Assembly (NCBI RefSeq): GCF_000143535.2
Contig: NC_037316.1
Location: forward strand, 1,488,001 to 1,552,000
DNA from: Botrytis cinerea B05.10
Lineage: Eukaryota > Ascomycota > Leotiomycetes > Helotiales > Sclerotiniaceae
Direction of reading: 5' to 3'
DNA length: 64,000 bases
Positions 49,510 to 62,200 of the stretch are shown piece after piece. Numbering within the stretch: position 1 is the stretch's first letter; every line of letters begins with the position of its first letter. A program made the position numbers and the translations under genes. Under the pieces are notes generated by a model. It was not told the origin of the DNA. It made no database searches and saw only the letters and a list, made by a program, of their open reading frames with translations.

Positions 49510-50895
49510 ATGGTATGGGAGATAAAATTTCTGATCTGACAAAAGGCGAAGGCGCTGAGTTGAATAATCCCATTTGTATTCTTAACAAAAAGCCCTTTTC
49601 ACTTCTCAAGATTTAGCAATATGACTACATACTTCTCTCATCATCTTTTTATTTTTGACTGAACCCTGACTATGTTTGAAACTCAGAGCGAGTAGAGACA
49701 GTTGTGGCCGACAAGCCATTTTCCCAACCTATCGATTCTTTATTTATTCTTTCACCTCTGAACTCCAACAGTCTCTACATAATTCTGTAGATGCGATAAT
49801 TTTCTTCCATCTGGAGTTGCCTAGTTCTCCAAGCTAGAAGTATCATTTCTTTCCTTCACACAAGAAGAGAGGAGAGGGGCTTAGGTACATTCCGACATTC
49901 ATTCATATTGGTTTCTATAAATATCATCTCATCATAGATTTCTGATCAGATTAGCATCCATATATACATATTTGAAACAGCTGTAAGTTCATTGTTTAGA
50001 ACACCAAATGATGATGACTACCTCCTCAACCGACTACCTCTGGAATTTATTACATCCTCAAGACATTATCATCAAGATAGGTGAAATACAAATTTGACAA
50101 ACAGAGTCGTAAAAAGATGCAAATACAAACAAAATCACTTGTCATCCCGCGTAAAAGGGGGATCTTTAGCGTAGACCAAAGTCCATCTAATGCATCTCGT
50201 CTAGCGCTACTAGACTTGAGATCGCAGAGCTCTCACTTACGAATGTTTTAAAATCCGGGAACAGAAAATGATACAAATTTTCTCTTTCTCCCCAAAATTT
50301 TGAAATAGCTATTAGGACAAAAACTAGTTTCCGAGAAAAGTTGCAGACGTTGTTGACAGGTTATTCGCCCGACCAAGACTAATTACTCAAATGATATCCG
50401 GTTTGAGTATTCGATCGATCTTCACAGGCATATATATGGATATCCAATTCTCATTCAATCTGAGCATGACAACTAACAAAGGAATTGACAACATTGCTAC
50501 AACATAAAAGATAGAGGAAGAGAAGAAACGTGACAATCATGTGATAGCACCCACCCCGTTCGTTAAACGTCATCGAAATGTATCAAAATGCGGGGAGAGA
50601 TCTTCAGGCCCAGACTCCACATTAGTATTGACATCACCGACTTTAGGCAGGGAAAACCAAGAAGATGGGAATTATTATGGACGATTCATTTTTAATATGG
50701 GAATCTGCATGTTTTTATTGCTTCCCGCTTTTTCATTATGGTTTGATGGCGTGAATACATTTGAGATGCTTTCCTTGCTAGTCGTTTCTCTTTTTCTATC
50801 TCCATCTCCTTTTAATTCAATCAACCGACAATTTCTCACAACTTCCTTTAATATTACGTCTTCAACTCATATTCTGGGAGAAACAGTCCACAATC
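49510..50895. other. Intergenic region, no gene seen
   Basis: 1.4 kb between two plus-strand genes. A frame at 50541-51209 overlaps the SDR first exon in another phase and has a non-codon-biased look; it is treated as chance. The right end should hold the SDR promoter; TATATATGGATAT at 50429-50441 is a possible TATA element, about 460 bp before the ATG. Confidence 0.4.
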
Positions 50896-52039
50896 ATGTC
50901 ACAAAATGCATTATTACGTATCAGTCGTCCCAAGTACTCTTCAGTAATGACGTCAATGACATTTGCCAATTCATCCCGCCGAAGCGTCTGCAGAATCCCA
51001 TCCCGGAGCATTTCCTCCATAACGCAATATCAAAACTATATGAAAAGCATCTCCAATCCTCAATTTCAACAATTTACAAATCACTTCTCAACTTCTACAA
51101 CCAAAATGTCAGATTCCAACAAGAACTTTCTTTTGAGCAATGTGTTCAATGTCAAGGGCAAGGTAATTGCCCTCTTCTTTATATTGAAATGGATATGAGA
51201 CTCACATAAAGCAGGTGGCCCTCGTGACAGGCGGCGGATCAGGAATTGGTTTGATGGCAACTCAAGCACTGGCTGTAAACGGTGCCAAAGTATATATTGT
51301 GGGACGAACGGAAGAAAAGCTTGAAAATGTTGTTAAGCATCACGGCCAAAACATTGAGGGAGAAATTATCCCTATCGTTGCAGACGTTACACGTAAAGAC
51401 GAAATTGCTCGTGTGGTAAAGGAGATTGAGTCAAAAGAGAAATGCCTTTGCATTTTAATCAACAATGCCGGAATTTCTGGAGCTACTCAGCAAACGGAGG
51501 CCAAGACTGCGGAGGAAATGAAGAAGAATCTTTTTGATGATGAGAGTTCGACATTTGATGATTGGTGCAATACCTACCGTACCAATGTTCCTCAATTATT
51601 CTTCATGACCACAGCTTTCCTTCCTCTGCTTCAAAAGGCTTCGGACCATCAATACGGATACTCCGGAACTGTGATTAACATCTCCTCGATCTCCGGTATT
51701 GTCCAATCTTCACAACATCATTTCGGATACAACGCTAGCAAAGCTGCAGCCATTCACTTGACGAAGATGCTATCTTCGGAGATCGCGGGTAATGGATTGA
51801 AGATCAGAGTCAATAGCATTGCACCGGGTGTATTCCCTAGTGAGATGACGACTGGTGGCGAGAGTGGACAAGATCAGAAGAGCCACATCGAGAAGGAGAA
51901 GTATGAGAAGGTTCCCGCCAAAAGACCGGGCAAGGACGAAGACATGGCCGGTGCGATATTGTTCGCGGCTACCAATCAGTATCTGAACGGTCAGACCGTG
52001 GCTGTCGATGGTGGATATATCTTACATGCCGGTGCTTAA
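50896..52039 (+). CDS. Short-chain dehydrogenase/reductase with mitochondrial-type leader
   Basis: Predicted 363 aa from exons 50896-51162 and 51215-52039; intron 51163-51214 (52 bp, GTAATT..CAG), phase 0, giving FNVKGKVALVTGGGSGIG. Classical SDR motifs: cofactor-binding TGGGSGIG at 94-101, NNAG at 172-175, catalytic Ser near 246-249 and YNASK at 261-265, and VNSIAPGVFPSEM downstream. The C-terminus GQTVAVDGGYILHAGA is typical of the family. Residues 1-70 are Ser/Arg/Gln-rich and almost free of acidic residues, as in a mitochondrial presequence; translation from the later ATG at 51106 (MSDSNKNFLLSNVF) would give a cytosolic form. The family resembles RhlG-like 3-ketoacyl reductases. Substrate not determined. 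Confidence 0.85.
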
Positions 52040-53662
52040 TGATCTTATGAAAGGTGGTACGTGTACGATAGAACTATATGATAATGATGGAATGATGGGT
52101 ATCGGTACTCGGAATGAATCAATGTACCAAGTTAGCTTTTTCAGTACCTTTCATAATTTTCAAGTGAGACAACAATCGCTGCGACAATCTATAAACCTCC
52201 AAAGACATTTAGATCAATAACATCGCTGCATTCAAAGTTGTTTGTCGCCACGTGAAACTCAATGGAAAGTTAACATAAGCTAGTGCGTGTTGACTCGATT
52301 GATGATCATAGGATAGAGCTAGCCTCACTTGTAGTCCCGACACTACCGACTATGCATCTCCGACCTCGAGCCTGGGCAGATTTTCCTAGATAATCACATC
52401 ATCAGAAGAGAAATCTATTTATTAGGGGCCGAAGAAGCAAACACCGCATAAACTCAACGACGTAGTGTTACACTATTCCCATTTGGGAACAAGGTTCCGT
52501 GAGTATCATTGGATGTTCGAATCTATCACGTGGAAATAGGAAATAGGTCAATAACCTTATCTCGATATGGTTTAGTGCGGTACGTACTTTTTGTGTATAT
52601 GTGGTAAGAAGTCTATTTAAAGTATATGCTAACACCTGGGCTGCAGACTCTCGACCAATTGCTCTCTTCGTTATTCGCTGCTTTCATATCGCCCGGATAT
52701 GAATAACGTAAAGTGTCCATGCTGATCTTCACATGCAATTCAAAATGCCTTATACCTGTTGGACTTTGTAGATACTGCCAAAATAATCAAAGGCTTGTAT
52801 TCAAATCCAGTCAAAGATCTGAACCCAACGCTTGCATCGTTGAGAGATATATAAATCTAGCTTCTCTCAAGCTTACCCCTCATCATTCGAGTTTCATGTG
52901 AACCCAAATAAACTTGACTGGAGATAAGCAATTGCCATTTTGATACGGTGTTTCTGATAACTGTTATAAACCTGTTGTTAAATTCAGCTTTGCTTTTGAT
53001 GTTGTTGCGATAATCTTTCGAGTCTACGTTCCGGATGTCAATCCGTCTACCTAAATAGCTAGAGTAAAGTGTTGGGCCCGCTAAACCCGTTGAGTGTGAA
53101 CGGTTCGATTCGGTAGATAGATTTAGCGCACATCTCAACATCCTATGAACTGGACGTTGGCCTCGGAAGTACAGTGAAAATCGGACTTGGACACAGAAGA
53201 ATAAGTTCTTTTAAAGGATTGGTAGTCCGAAGAAGAAAAAGAATGTAGGCTTCTACTCTATCAGCGTTTCAAATGAGATTCGGCAAGGTAATAGGACCCC
53301 GTCATGTAAAGGTGCAATTAAATAAGCCATTCATGACCCTAATAACAAGGCAATGATTGCGAAAAGGCAGAGTAGCCTTGTGCAATCGATCTGGTTGGAG
53401 AAAGGCGGCGTGGTTTATACTTTGTTTTGTATTTGTGTTCAGAGTTAGAAGCCTTGACTTCATTGAGTTAGAGGCATCAATACCAATATACTTGGTTAGT
53501 ATGTATGTGATAGATGTCATCTTTGGCGACTAGTGTTTAGTTAGCTTGGACCATTGTGAACAAAGATACGCTCTTCCCCCGGTTCCTGGTCTATCACACT
53601 TGAACACTCCCAAACTTCTCTTCGCACTTACCAAGCACAATTCCAAACACCTTTTCATAAAG
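52040..53662. other. Intergenic region, no gene seen
   Basis: 1.6 kb with no supported gene, RNA or repeat. Contains the 3' region of the SDR gene and the presumed promoter of the following gene. Confidence 0.45.
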
Positions 53663-54406
53663 ATGTCGACGTATTACCACGGCGCCCTCAAGGTGGAATG
53701 CTTCATCAATCCCCAGTCAGAAGCACGCTGGCATCTTGCAGCCCCTGCTTCTGGAATTCACCTTGCATCCACACGGGATGACTCCCCTTTACCACCGCCG
53801 TCCTCTGAATCCTCCTGGCTCACTGTCAATAAAAGAGGCAGAGGGTATCTTATGTGTCTTGCTTCTGGAAAACAAATCAGACTGAAGCGCAGAAACTTTT
53901 GTTTCTCAACTCATCAGAGATTATCCTTCAAGTATACTGCTTCTGAAAAATATCTTGAGGGTCGGGAACTTTCTGGGAAATATACATGGAAATACCAGAA
54001 AACGACAATGCAATACTTTTTAACGAAAGAAGGCGAGATGCGGGTCTACGCTATGATGGCTTTCGATCCGAATTGTTTCAACGGAGTTTCTGGAAAATTT
54101 CGCATGTATGACAAGTGTAATATCGTCACGTCAGGTGAACCCTTTGATAATGCTGAGGGGGAATTGGACACTTTCATATATCTATCGATTCTTGAGATGC
54201 TTCTTTATCAAGAGAATAAAACCTTAGGATTCCACGCGGGTGGCAAGACAAGAGAAGACGATGTGATGGATTGTGGATGTGTGTGTCACTGCATTCCCGG
54301 AAAATGTACTTGGACCAAGTTCGGGGCGAAAATGAAGGACATATTCAATGTTACAGTTCGGGAAGTGAATGAAGACGAGAAAGACTTGCCCGCTTATTCA
54401 GCCTAG
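53663..54406 (+). CDS. Uncharacterised fungal protein, 247 aa
   Basis: Single exon, ATG at 53663 (MSTYYHGALK); the frame continues upstream but without ATG. No family is recognised with certainty. Visible: a Trp/Lys-rich segment GKYTWKYQK, then alternating hydrophobic/charged strands (EMRVYAMMAFD, GKFRMYDKCNI) and a long hydrophobic helix-like part (LDTFIYLSILEMLL). That pattern is reminiscent of fungal tubby C-terminal-like/LURP-type beta-barrel proteins, but this is only resemblance. Near the C-terminus there is a cluster of Cys (CGCVCHC..GKC) that could bind metal or form disulfides, and it ends LPAYSA, close to a PY-type motif. No signal peptide or clear membrane segment. Function unknown; sequence coherence suggests a real gene. 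Confidence 0.6.
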   Translation: MSTYYHGALKVECFINPQSEARWHLAAPASGIHLASTRDDSPLPPPSSESSWLTVNKRGRGYLMCLASGKQIRLKRRNFCFSTHQRLSFKYTASEKYLEGRELSGKYTWKYQKTTMQYFLTKEGEMRVYAMMAFDPNCFNGVSGKFRMYDKCNIVTSGEPFDNAEGELDTFIYLSILEMLLYQENKTLGFHAGGKTREDDVMDCGCVCHCIPGKCTWTKFGAKMKDIFNVTVREVNEDEKDLPAYSA

Positions 54407-55444
54407 ATATTATTCTAGAGTTACTGCTTCGGCGCAATTGTTTGTTTTATAGAGGCAGTCGAGGGCAGAGTGTCTTATGGCGCAACGATATGAGAGATGA
54501 CCATAATGACAATATAGAATGGACATCTGGTATGCCTGTTTAGGGAATTTTTTGATGGCTTTCAGCCGTTCATAACGAAGTTAATCTAATGAGTTTCACC
54601 CCAAATGACAGTACTATCGCTGTAAAGACCCATATCATGTGATCTAAGTGCACAAAGCTGTTTAACAGTTACAATATAGTACTCATATACTACGGGATTA
54701 TCATTGAACCTCGAACACTAGGTAGCCACTCTATAAAATGTTGACATGAAATTTGACTGGAAAGATGAATAAAATAAGGTTGCAATGATTGGGAGGTCTT
54801 CCTCTATTCGCGCCGTCTCTGGTCGGAACAACCGATAGATGAGATAATCTTTAGAAGGTGATAATCGTTCATCAATTCTCTTCGATCAAAGCCTCGTTGC
54901 TAATGACTAGTTCATTGCACGAGGACACGAAGACAGCGAAAAATCATTGGTCATACTATATAGATGCTTTTTCGTATTCCCAAACAAAGAGAATGTTCGC
55001 CCATCCATGATGCAACACTGAGACACTGCGGCGCTACAATCTGAGTCAGGGTCTCCAACATTACAGACTTCTGTCCGACAACCTGAGCCTTTCAACCTCC
55101 GAATACAATTGGAATATTCAGATGGCCTAAACTTTCAAACTCATCTTGAATATTAAAGGCCACATCTAGTATGCCACTCCAAAACTACTGATCATCCGGG
55201 TCTTATCCATCTGTTATTCTCTCAGTGAAGTGGTCATGTAAAATCGCACAACTTGGTAACCCATTCAAGGTTTTGCATGGAACGAACGATATTGCACTTG
55301 CACCGTAAGAATAGAGAGTATGCTAGAAGCAGATAGGAGCAACAAGTAGATGTTGGATTGGAAAGTCTTGAATGATCCTGATGTTTTGAATAATGCTTGA
55401 TATATTCATTGTATACATTCATCTGATACTTTCAGGCGAGAACG
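54407..55444. other. Intergenic region, no gene seen
   Basis: 1.0 kb; no credible coding sequence, repeat or RNA. The right end is upstream sequence of ORC4. Confidence 0.45.
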
Positions 55445-55663
55445 ATGATGGCCTTTGACAGCCCTTGTAGCACAGCGGCCGCTAGCGCTATTTTAATTCA
55501 CGACGCGTCTCCCAAGCAACCTTTACAATTGTCGACCGCTCCATTTGGTCCCAATCACATTTGCCAAAGACATGAATCATTCCCTAGACACGAAGAAAGT
55601 CTAAAGCCGTTCCTTCTTGATTATGTCACCACCAGAACCATCAAGTACACGGAAACGCCTTAG
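55445..55663 (+). promoter_or_regulatory. Upstream open reading frame overlapping the ORC4 start
   Basis: ATG at 55445 (ATGATGG context) opens a 72-codon frame that ends at 55663, past the ORC4 ATG at 55623 and in another frame. If the transcript starts upstream of 55445 this overlapping uORF would reduce ORC4 translation. No 5' end is known, so it may lie outside the mRNA. Confidence 0.35.
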
Positions 55664-58534
55664 ATCTCGTATATCAGATGAAGCCGACGAACTATCCCCT
55701 CTACCTGCAAAATCGCAAACATCTGCAGCGAAACGTCAGAAGGTAGATGTGCCTACCTCCACGCTTGGCGGTATCTCGGGTCGGTTCAAGAAACTGCTTG
55801 GCTTAGGGGTTAAGAAGGAGACTGAAGATAGTCCAGACGAATTGGGCGAGGATATCTACGACTTTAAGGTTACGGATGACGAAGAAGAGAATACCAATCC
55901 ATCAAGGAAATCAAATACCAAACCGGTAGCGGGAAACACTAAGGCGGCAAAGTCTACAGCGAAGGAAGCGGTGCCGCCTCCAAAACGTGGTCGTGGGCGA
56001 CCGCCTAAGAATAAAGAATATCTTGAGAAGGCAAAGGCATTGTCACGACAAGCTATTCAAAACGAATCTACGAAGACCAAGCAGAACAAAGACACTGAAG
56101 CTAGTAATGAAGATATAGAACCTGCCGAGAAGTCTAAAAAAACATACAATAGTCGATCAACGCGAATCCCCAATTCAAAAGATGTTGTTTCAAAGGCTCG
56201 AGGAAAGACCACTGAAGCACCTGAATCTAGCACACCGAAACGTGGCAGGCCGAAGCGGATAATAGATGGTTTGGCAGGTTCAACAGCCGCGACTCCAAAA
56301 GGTATCCTAACTCCTAGCAAGTCTAGGAATCCAACAATAAGGAAGAGCGTTGCATTCGACGAATCCGGCAAGGATAATTTAGAAGGGTTTAAAGATATTC
56401 CGGTAGGTAGAATCATTTATGAAGCAAAACTGCTTACCATGGGACGACTTTGAGAATGTTGCATCATGTGTACTAACTAGATAACAGTCTGAGGCACGCC
56501 TCAAAAATTCACAGGGCAAAACTATACCATTAACGTCACGTTCGATTGATGATTATTATGATGAAGAAGATGATGACGGTCCCGTTTGCGAGATCTGTAC
56601 GAAACCTGATTCAGTAGCTCCGAACAAGATTTTGTTCTGCGATGGATGCCCCCTCATTGTGCATCAGAAATGTTACAGTGTGCCAAAAATACCCGAAGGT
56701 GATTGGTTTTGCAAGAAGTGTCAAAAGGCTAGGGTAGCAGCAGAAGCAGCGAGAGCTGCTGAAAACGATGGTGTGACCGACTCTGATGACGAAATATCAT
56801 GTGCTGTTTGCCAAGGATTGGATTCAGAGAAACCGAACGAGATTATTCTGTGTGAGAATTGTGATTATGCTGTTCACCAATCTTGCGGAAACATTCCCAA
56901 GAAGCCTCGGGGCGAATGGCTTTGTGAGACTTGCGTTTCTGATGTAGATCATGATTTACTCGATAGGGAAATAGATTTGGGTCCAATCTCAAATGAAGTT
57001 CCCAGCATTGAGGGGTTTGAAACCCATCTGAAAACAATGCAAAGAGTATTACTGAATCGCCTTACCGGAGAGAAACGTCTGAGAATCCAAGGTCATGAAG
57101 ATGATATGCATAAGGTACATCAGCTCGTCGAACAAACAGTTTTGGCGGGCGAGGGTAACTCTATGTTGCTTATTGGTGCAAGGGGCTCTGGAAAGACCAC
57201 CGTAAGATTCATTCCAAAAAAAAAAAATCCCAAAAAAAACGTAAACGTTAAGCTAATTCATGCGCAGCTGGTTGAATCCGTAATTTCGGATCTTGGAAAA
57301 GACCATAGACAAAAATTTCATGTCGTTAGACTTAACGGATTTGTCCATACTGACGATCGGCTAGCGTTGCGCGAGATATGGAGGCAATTGGGCAGGGAAA
57401 TGGAAATTGAAGATGACTCTAACGGCAAGGTAGGGATTTGTGTGGACTAATATCATGCCTGTGTTAACGTTTTATACAGATTAATAATTATGCTGATACC
57501 CTGGCCTCTCTTCTGGCTTTACTCTCCCATCCATCGGAGATATCAGAAATCGAGACAGACCATGCTGCTAAATCTGTTGTCTTCGTACTAGACGAATTTG
57601 ACCTATTCACGACGCATTCTCGACAAACTTTACTTTACAATCTATTCGATATAGCACAGGCCAGGAAAGCGCCTATTGCTGTACTTGGTCTCACCACTCG
57701 TGTGGATGTAGTCGAAAGTCTGGAAAAGAGAGTCAAAAGTCGTTTTAGTCACCGATATGTGCATTTATCATTACCTAGAAGTCTTCCAGCATTTTGGGAA
57801 GTATGTAAACAGGGCCTCATTGTTGACAGCGATGATTACGATGACGAGGGATTTGACATCTCGACACCTGGACAAAGAGAGTTTCTATCATTTTGGCAGA
57901 ACATGATCGAGGTAAGATCCTATTTTCTCTCTCACGCTCATATAACTAATACTGCCACCAGAAACTGTACAACAACGACAAAAGTTTCAAGCATCATATG
58001 CAATCAAATTTCTACCGGTCTAAATCGGTGCCTGCATTTTTTACCTCTTTGATTCTTCCCATATCAAGTCTTTCAATGCAGAACTTCCCATTGCGTGGCC
58101 AATCATTTAATCAGGCTAATATGGCGCTTTCGGCCCCAGACTCTAAACTCCACATTCTTCAGGGTTTATCCGAGTTGGAACTTGCTATGCTGATAGCTGC
58201 CGCTCGACTTGACATCATTCTAGACACGGATACTTGCAATTTCGCAATGGCTTACGACGAGTATAGCTCTTTGACATCAAGGCATAAGATACAGACATCG
58301 AGCACGGGAGTTGCAGCTTTAGGAGGAAGTGCTAAAGTATGGGGAAGGGATGTCGCTTTGGGGGCATGGGAACGATTAGTAGATTATGATTTGCTTATAT
58401 CTGCAGCTATTGGTGCGGCACAAGTGGGTGGAATTGCAGGCCGTATGTGGAAAGTAGATATTGCATTGGAGGAAATTCCCGGCAGTGTTGAGGGTTTGAC
58501 TGGGGTTATGCTCAAGTGGTGTAGAGAAATATGA
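55623..58534 (+). CDS. orc4: Origin recognition complex subunit 4 with AT-hooks and two PHD fingers
   Basis: Predicted 886 aa. Five exons, all joined in phase 0: 55623-56402, 56488-57201, 57268-57429, 57480-57911, 57962-58534; introns of 50-85 bp (the first has TACTAAC). Orc4 is the AAA+ subunit that helps the complex bind origins and load the MCM helicase. Domains in order: a basic, probably disordered N-terminus with AT-hooks KRGRGRPPK (about 121-129) and KRGRPKR (about 206-212); PHD finger 1 (about 294-338) and PHD finger 2 (about 365-409), each with the Cys4-His-Cys3 pattern; AAA+ domain with Walker A GARGSGKTT (490-498) and Walker B VVFVLDEFD (about 585-593); a winged-helix-like C-terminus. 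Fission yeast Orc4 also uses AT-hooks to bind AT-rich origins. The PHD pair suggests reading of histone tails; that is inference. The nucleus is the expected site. Confidence 0.9.
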
Positions 58535-59244
58535 ACTCGGTGTCGATCCATCCATCCATGATGCCATATTTGCAGTGTCGGTATTGGTCGATTCTTGTCG
58601 CCATGTGGTGAAATGTGACACGAATCGCCCTGTTTGCGAGGAAAAAACTTTGGTAAGCTGACCGGTCTGCGGGTGCCGACATATTTCTATGGTCATTAGT
58701 CTCCATTTAGACATCTGTGAAAGACAACGCCCAGCTTCTCTTCTAGAATTTACATCTCAACCCCAAATGCTCGGGCCAGGAACGGGTGAATCTTAGCAAG
58801 AGCGATATTGATATATTGTATCTGTACTTACTTCCATAAGATGGTCCGAAATATGTTACGGACAAGATGATTATTCTCTCAGCCTGCAGATGGCTTCTTA
58901 GACGATCATTATCGATTACGCAGAGTCCAGTCGGTGAGTTTTGAATTGATAATCGTACAACGCCAAACACTTTACCTACAATTTAGAAAGATGCATATTC
59001 TCTGCATGACCACAATTGAATCGGATTGTGGCTTAATATAAAACTTGTTTCCATTTCCTCCAATGAAGCATCTGCGGCCAGTTAGCCTCATTTCGATAGG
59101 TTTGAAGCGGGGAAACAAGGCAGCATACATCTGCTCTGGGTGTTCAATTCCCTTTTCAACTCGACCTTTACTATTCGAAGATCTCGTTCAATTCCTTCAT
59201 TTCACCTGAACCATTAATTTCCTCCTGGAAAAGACACAGCAAGA
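58535..59244. other. Intergenic region between ORC4 and the 975-aa gene
   Basis: 710 bp with ORC4 3' sequence and the presumed promoter of the next gene. No ORF of note, no repeat. Confidence 0.45.
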
Positions 59245-62200
59245 ATGGGACACGTTGCAGCGATGGATTTACTGGGCCTAGACAACATCTTGTCTTTTGC
59301 TAAACGGCTTTCTTTCATTTTCCATAGATATCGACTGCTCTCTACGGAGAATGAATACATCATACCTAGTGTTGTTGAGGAACATGTTAGCCTTCTCAGT
59401 TCTATCATTGGTACGCTCAATGAAGTGCTTGGCCTTTTGAAACGAGAAGACGCAGGTAAAACCCAGAATCAAGTCTTTAGCGACGATGGCCTTCAATTTG
59501 TGAATTTGCTTGTGGGAGAGTGTGCTAAGGTCTTGGATAAGATTGCTCCTACGGTTAGAAAAGCTGCTCAGAAGGAGGAACGAAAGAAGAAGCGAAAAAT
59601 TGCGAAACCACCCAAAGCGGAGATCATTGCGCCTGTGGTGCCAACGCAACTAAAGCTCGACGAGGAAAAGTTCCTAAAAGACCTTGAGACTGCAGTGTGG
59701 TATCGTGTAGAGAACGATATATATACCTACCTAGAGCAATTCAAAAAGATCCAGTTACATCTTCTTTTGGTATACCAAGTTGTTACCGTTGGCTCGCTTC
59801 TAGGAGATCTGTGAGTTCAAGATATTCTATTGAGAAGAAACTGCTTACCAAATACAGATCTTCTGGAAAAGTCGATATCGAAAAGATCGTCCTCTATCAC
59901 GAACGCATCAACCGCACTTTCGATCTAGTTTGTAGCTATTTACCAAGTCGGCGTCGCTACTTTCGTTCCAGAAGTAGCTCTGCATACACGCTGAGTGGAT
60001 CGAATAGCGATAGTGAAGTTGGCTCGGCTATCTCTAGGAGAAGACGAAGCCCACGCCCGAACTTTTCCACATACTCCCTTCCGCCTCCTTCACCTTTTCC
60101 TCCATTTCGGCCTGTAGAAATATGGGTTCCTCAGCCTGCGCCCAGGGTCATGAATAATGCCTCGCCCCCTCCACCTTCTGTAATGGCGTCTATGCCAACA
60201 GCGCCGATTCCAAATTCTACGTCTTCTCCCAGAGTCATTGGCCTGACTACTCCAAATGTGAGTAAATTCCCCGAAACAAATCTGATTTTCTAGACACTTC
60301 CCCTATCTCTTCACATAACACTCAACCCTTTCTTTAAAGCCCACAGCATGTGAGTCTTTAAGAGTCACCTTGCATGTGTACTGATATTTTGATCAAGACC
60401 AAACCTCCCTCATACGAGAGCCACAGAGGCCCCGTTACGCTGCCATTGAAGCAGGTGCCATCAACAAATTCACCAACCTCTGAACAAATAATATCGGACA
60501 AGAGAGGTCAGAATAGCAAGGAATATTCAGTAACTGAGACAGAGAAGGAGCAAGTATTAAAGAAACACGCGGAGTAAGTTCTACGAAGAATTGATGACTG
60601 CAATTTCCTAGTACTGATGATGACAGGCCCCGAGCATCAGAAGGCCAACTCTTCAATTCTCCCCACAGCCGCCTTAGCTTCAAGATCAAAAGTCTCTTTC
60701 GAAGCAAAGACTCTCTCGCTGCTGAGATGAAGAAAGTCTTGGAAAGTACTTCAAGCGTACTTGCCGCTTTTCTAATCCAAGGTTCTGACATTAGACCAAT
60801 CCCTCACTCGGCCTTTCACAGTTTGGAAACCACACACATGCGTACGATTCTGAGCCAATTGAATGACAACAGCTGGCTTGAGACTTTCAGTAAGCTGACA
60901 AGATTTGAACACAATACACTTGATATCGCTCTGTGTCCTTACTGGAAGACAGAATTGCGTCGAGAGGTAGTGGTACTTAAGGTTTTACAGGAGAATAAAA
61001 TCAATGCATGGATGAGTCTCATTGCAGAGAAGTCTGACACTCCCCTTCTACCGCAGCATTCAAACGGCCGAGTCATATTAGCCATTGTTCGAGAGCACTT
61101 GGATGACGGCAAAAGAATGAGTCCCATACCTCGTGGAACTGTGGGAACATTTGTACAGCGCTTTCCTTCTCCTCCTACACCTCCAGAATTTCTTCAATCA
61201 GGTCCGCCACCCCCTATAGTTCTATCAGGCCCCCCTCCCCCTCCTCCCAGAAGTATGATTTATCCGTATCCGTCTCCTCCTATGCAATTGGCCATAAATT
61301 CTCCTCCAATGACAGCAGATTCGAATAATATCACTGGGTCTCGGTGTATTGTCCCAGATTCGTTAGGCGCCCCCGCACGTAAGTATTAGGCATTGTATTT
61401 CAATCATGATAAATTGTTGACTTTTGCAATTAATATAGGTGGAATGTGCCATGCTACTCAGGAGCATTGTTTGCCCCCTTTTAATCAAGCCAGGGGCCTT
61501 AATGGCCCTCTACCGCCACACCCGCCTCCGGCCCCTAAACCACATTCCAACTCAAGCGAGCTTCACCTCTGCAGCGATGCTGAAGCATTAATCGCTCTCA
61601 CAACATACGCAGAGTATACAATTCGACAAGCCGAGCCTATCGAGCCCAGCCAGCCTCGCACATGGTTTAAGATAATCATAACCCACGAATATAACACACT
61701 TCCCGATATAGTCGCTCGCGTAGATTCATTTAACAAACGCGGAGGCTCTGTTATCAACTCTCAAGTCCGTCTCACGGATCAACACGCTATTCACATGAAC
61801 AAAATCTTGGAAGATCTTCAAATGAAAGAACGAGATCACAGGTTTGAATGGTGCTGGGTCGAACTAAGTCTTCACAATAGTATGGGGGAAGTGGATCTTG
61901 TTGCTCGTGGTCATGCGCCCCAAACTGCAACGATGATGCATTTGATCGCTCGAAGATCTCTGAAGAGAGAGTATAAACCTTATGCGGTTTATAGTCTGCT
62001 TGTACGAGGTCCACGCCCCGGCTTCAACAATGGTCTTCCTCCACGACCAGGTCCACCGGTCGAAATGCCACTACCAATGCCTGGACCTCCACCACCGCCT
62101 CCGCTACCACAGCCTGTGGCAGCAGCTCCAGTCTACATTGATCGCTTCAGACCACGACCAAGAGGCAATGGGAGAAATAGAGGTATGGGTATGAGTGATC

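Noticed and set aside
50541..51209. 222-codon frame upstream of and overlapping the SDR
   Set aside because: It opens without a proper ATG, has no domain, and overlaps a well-supported exon in a different phase.
53090..53115. B-box-like GGTTCGATTC as part of a tRNA gene
   Set aside because: No matching TΨC stem, no A-box at the right distance, no cloverleaf.
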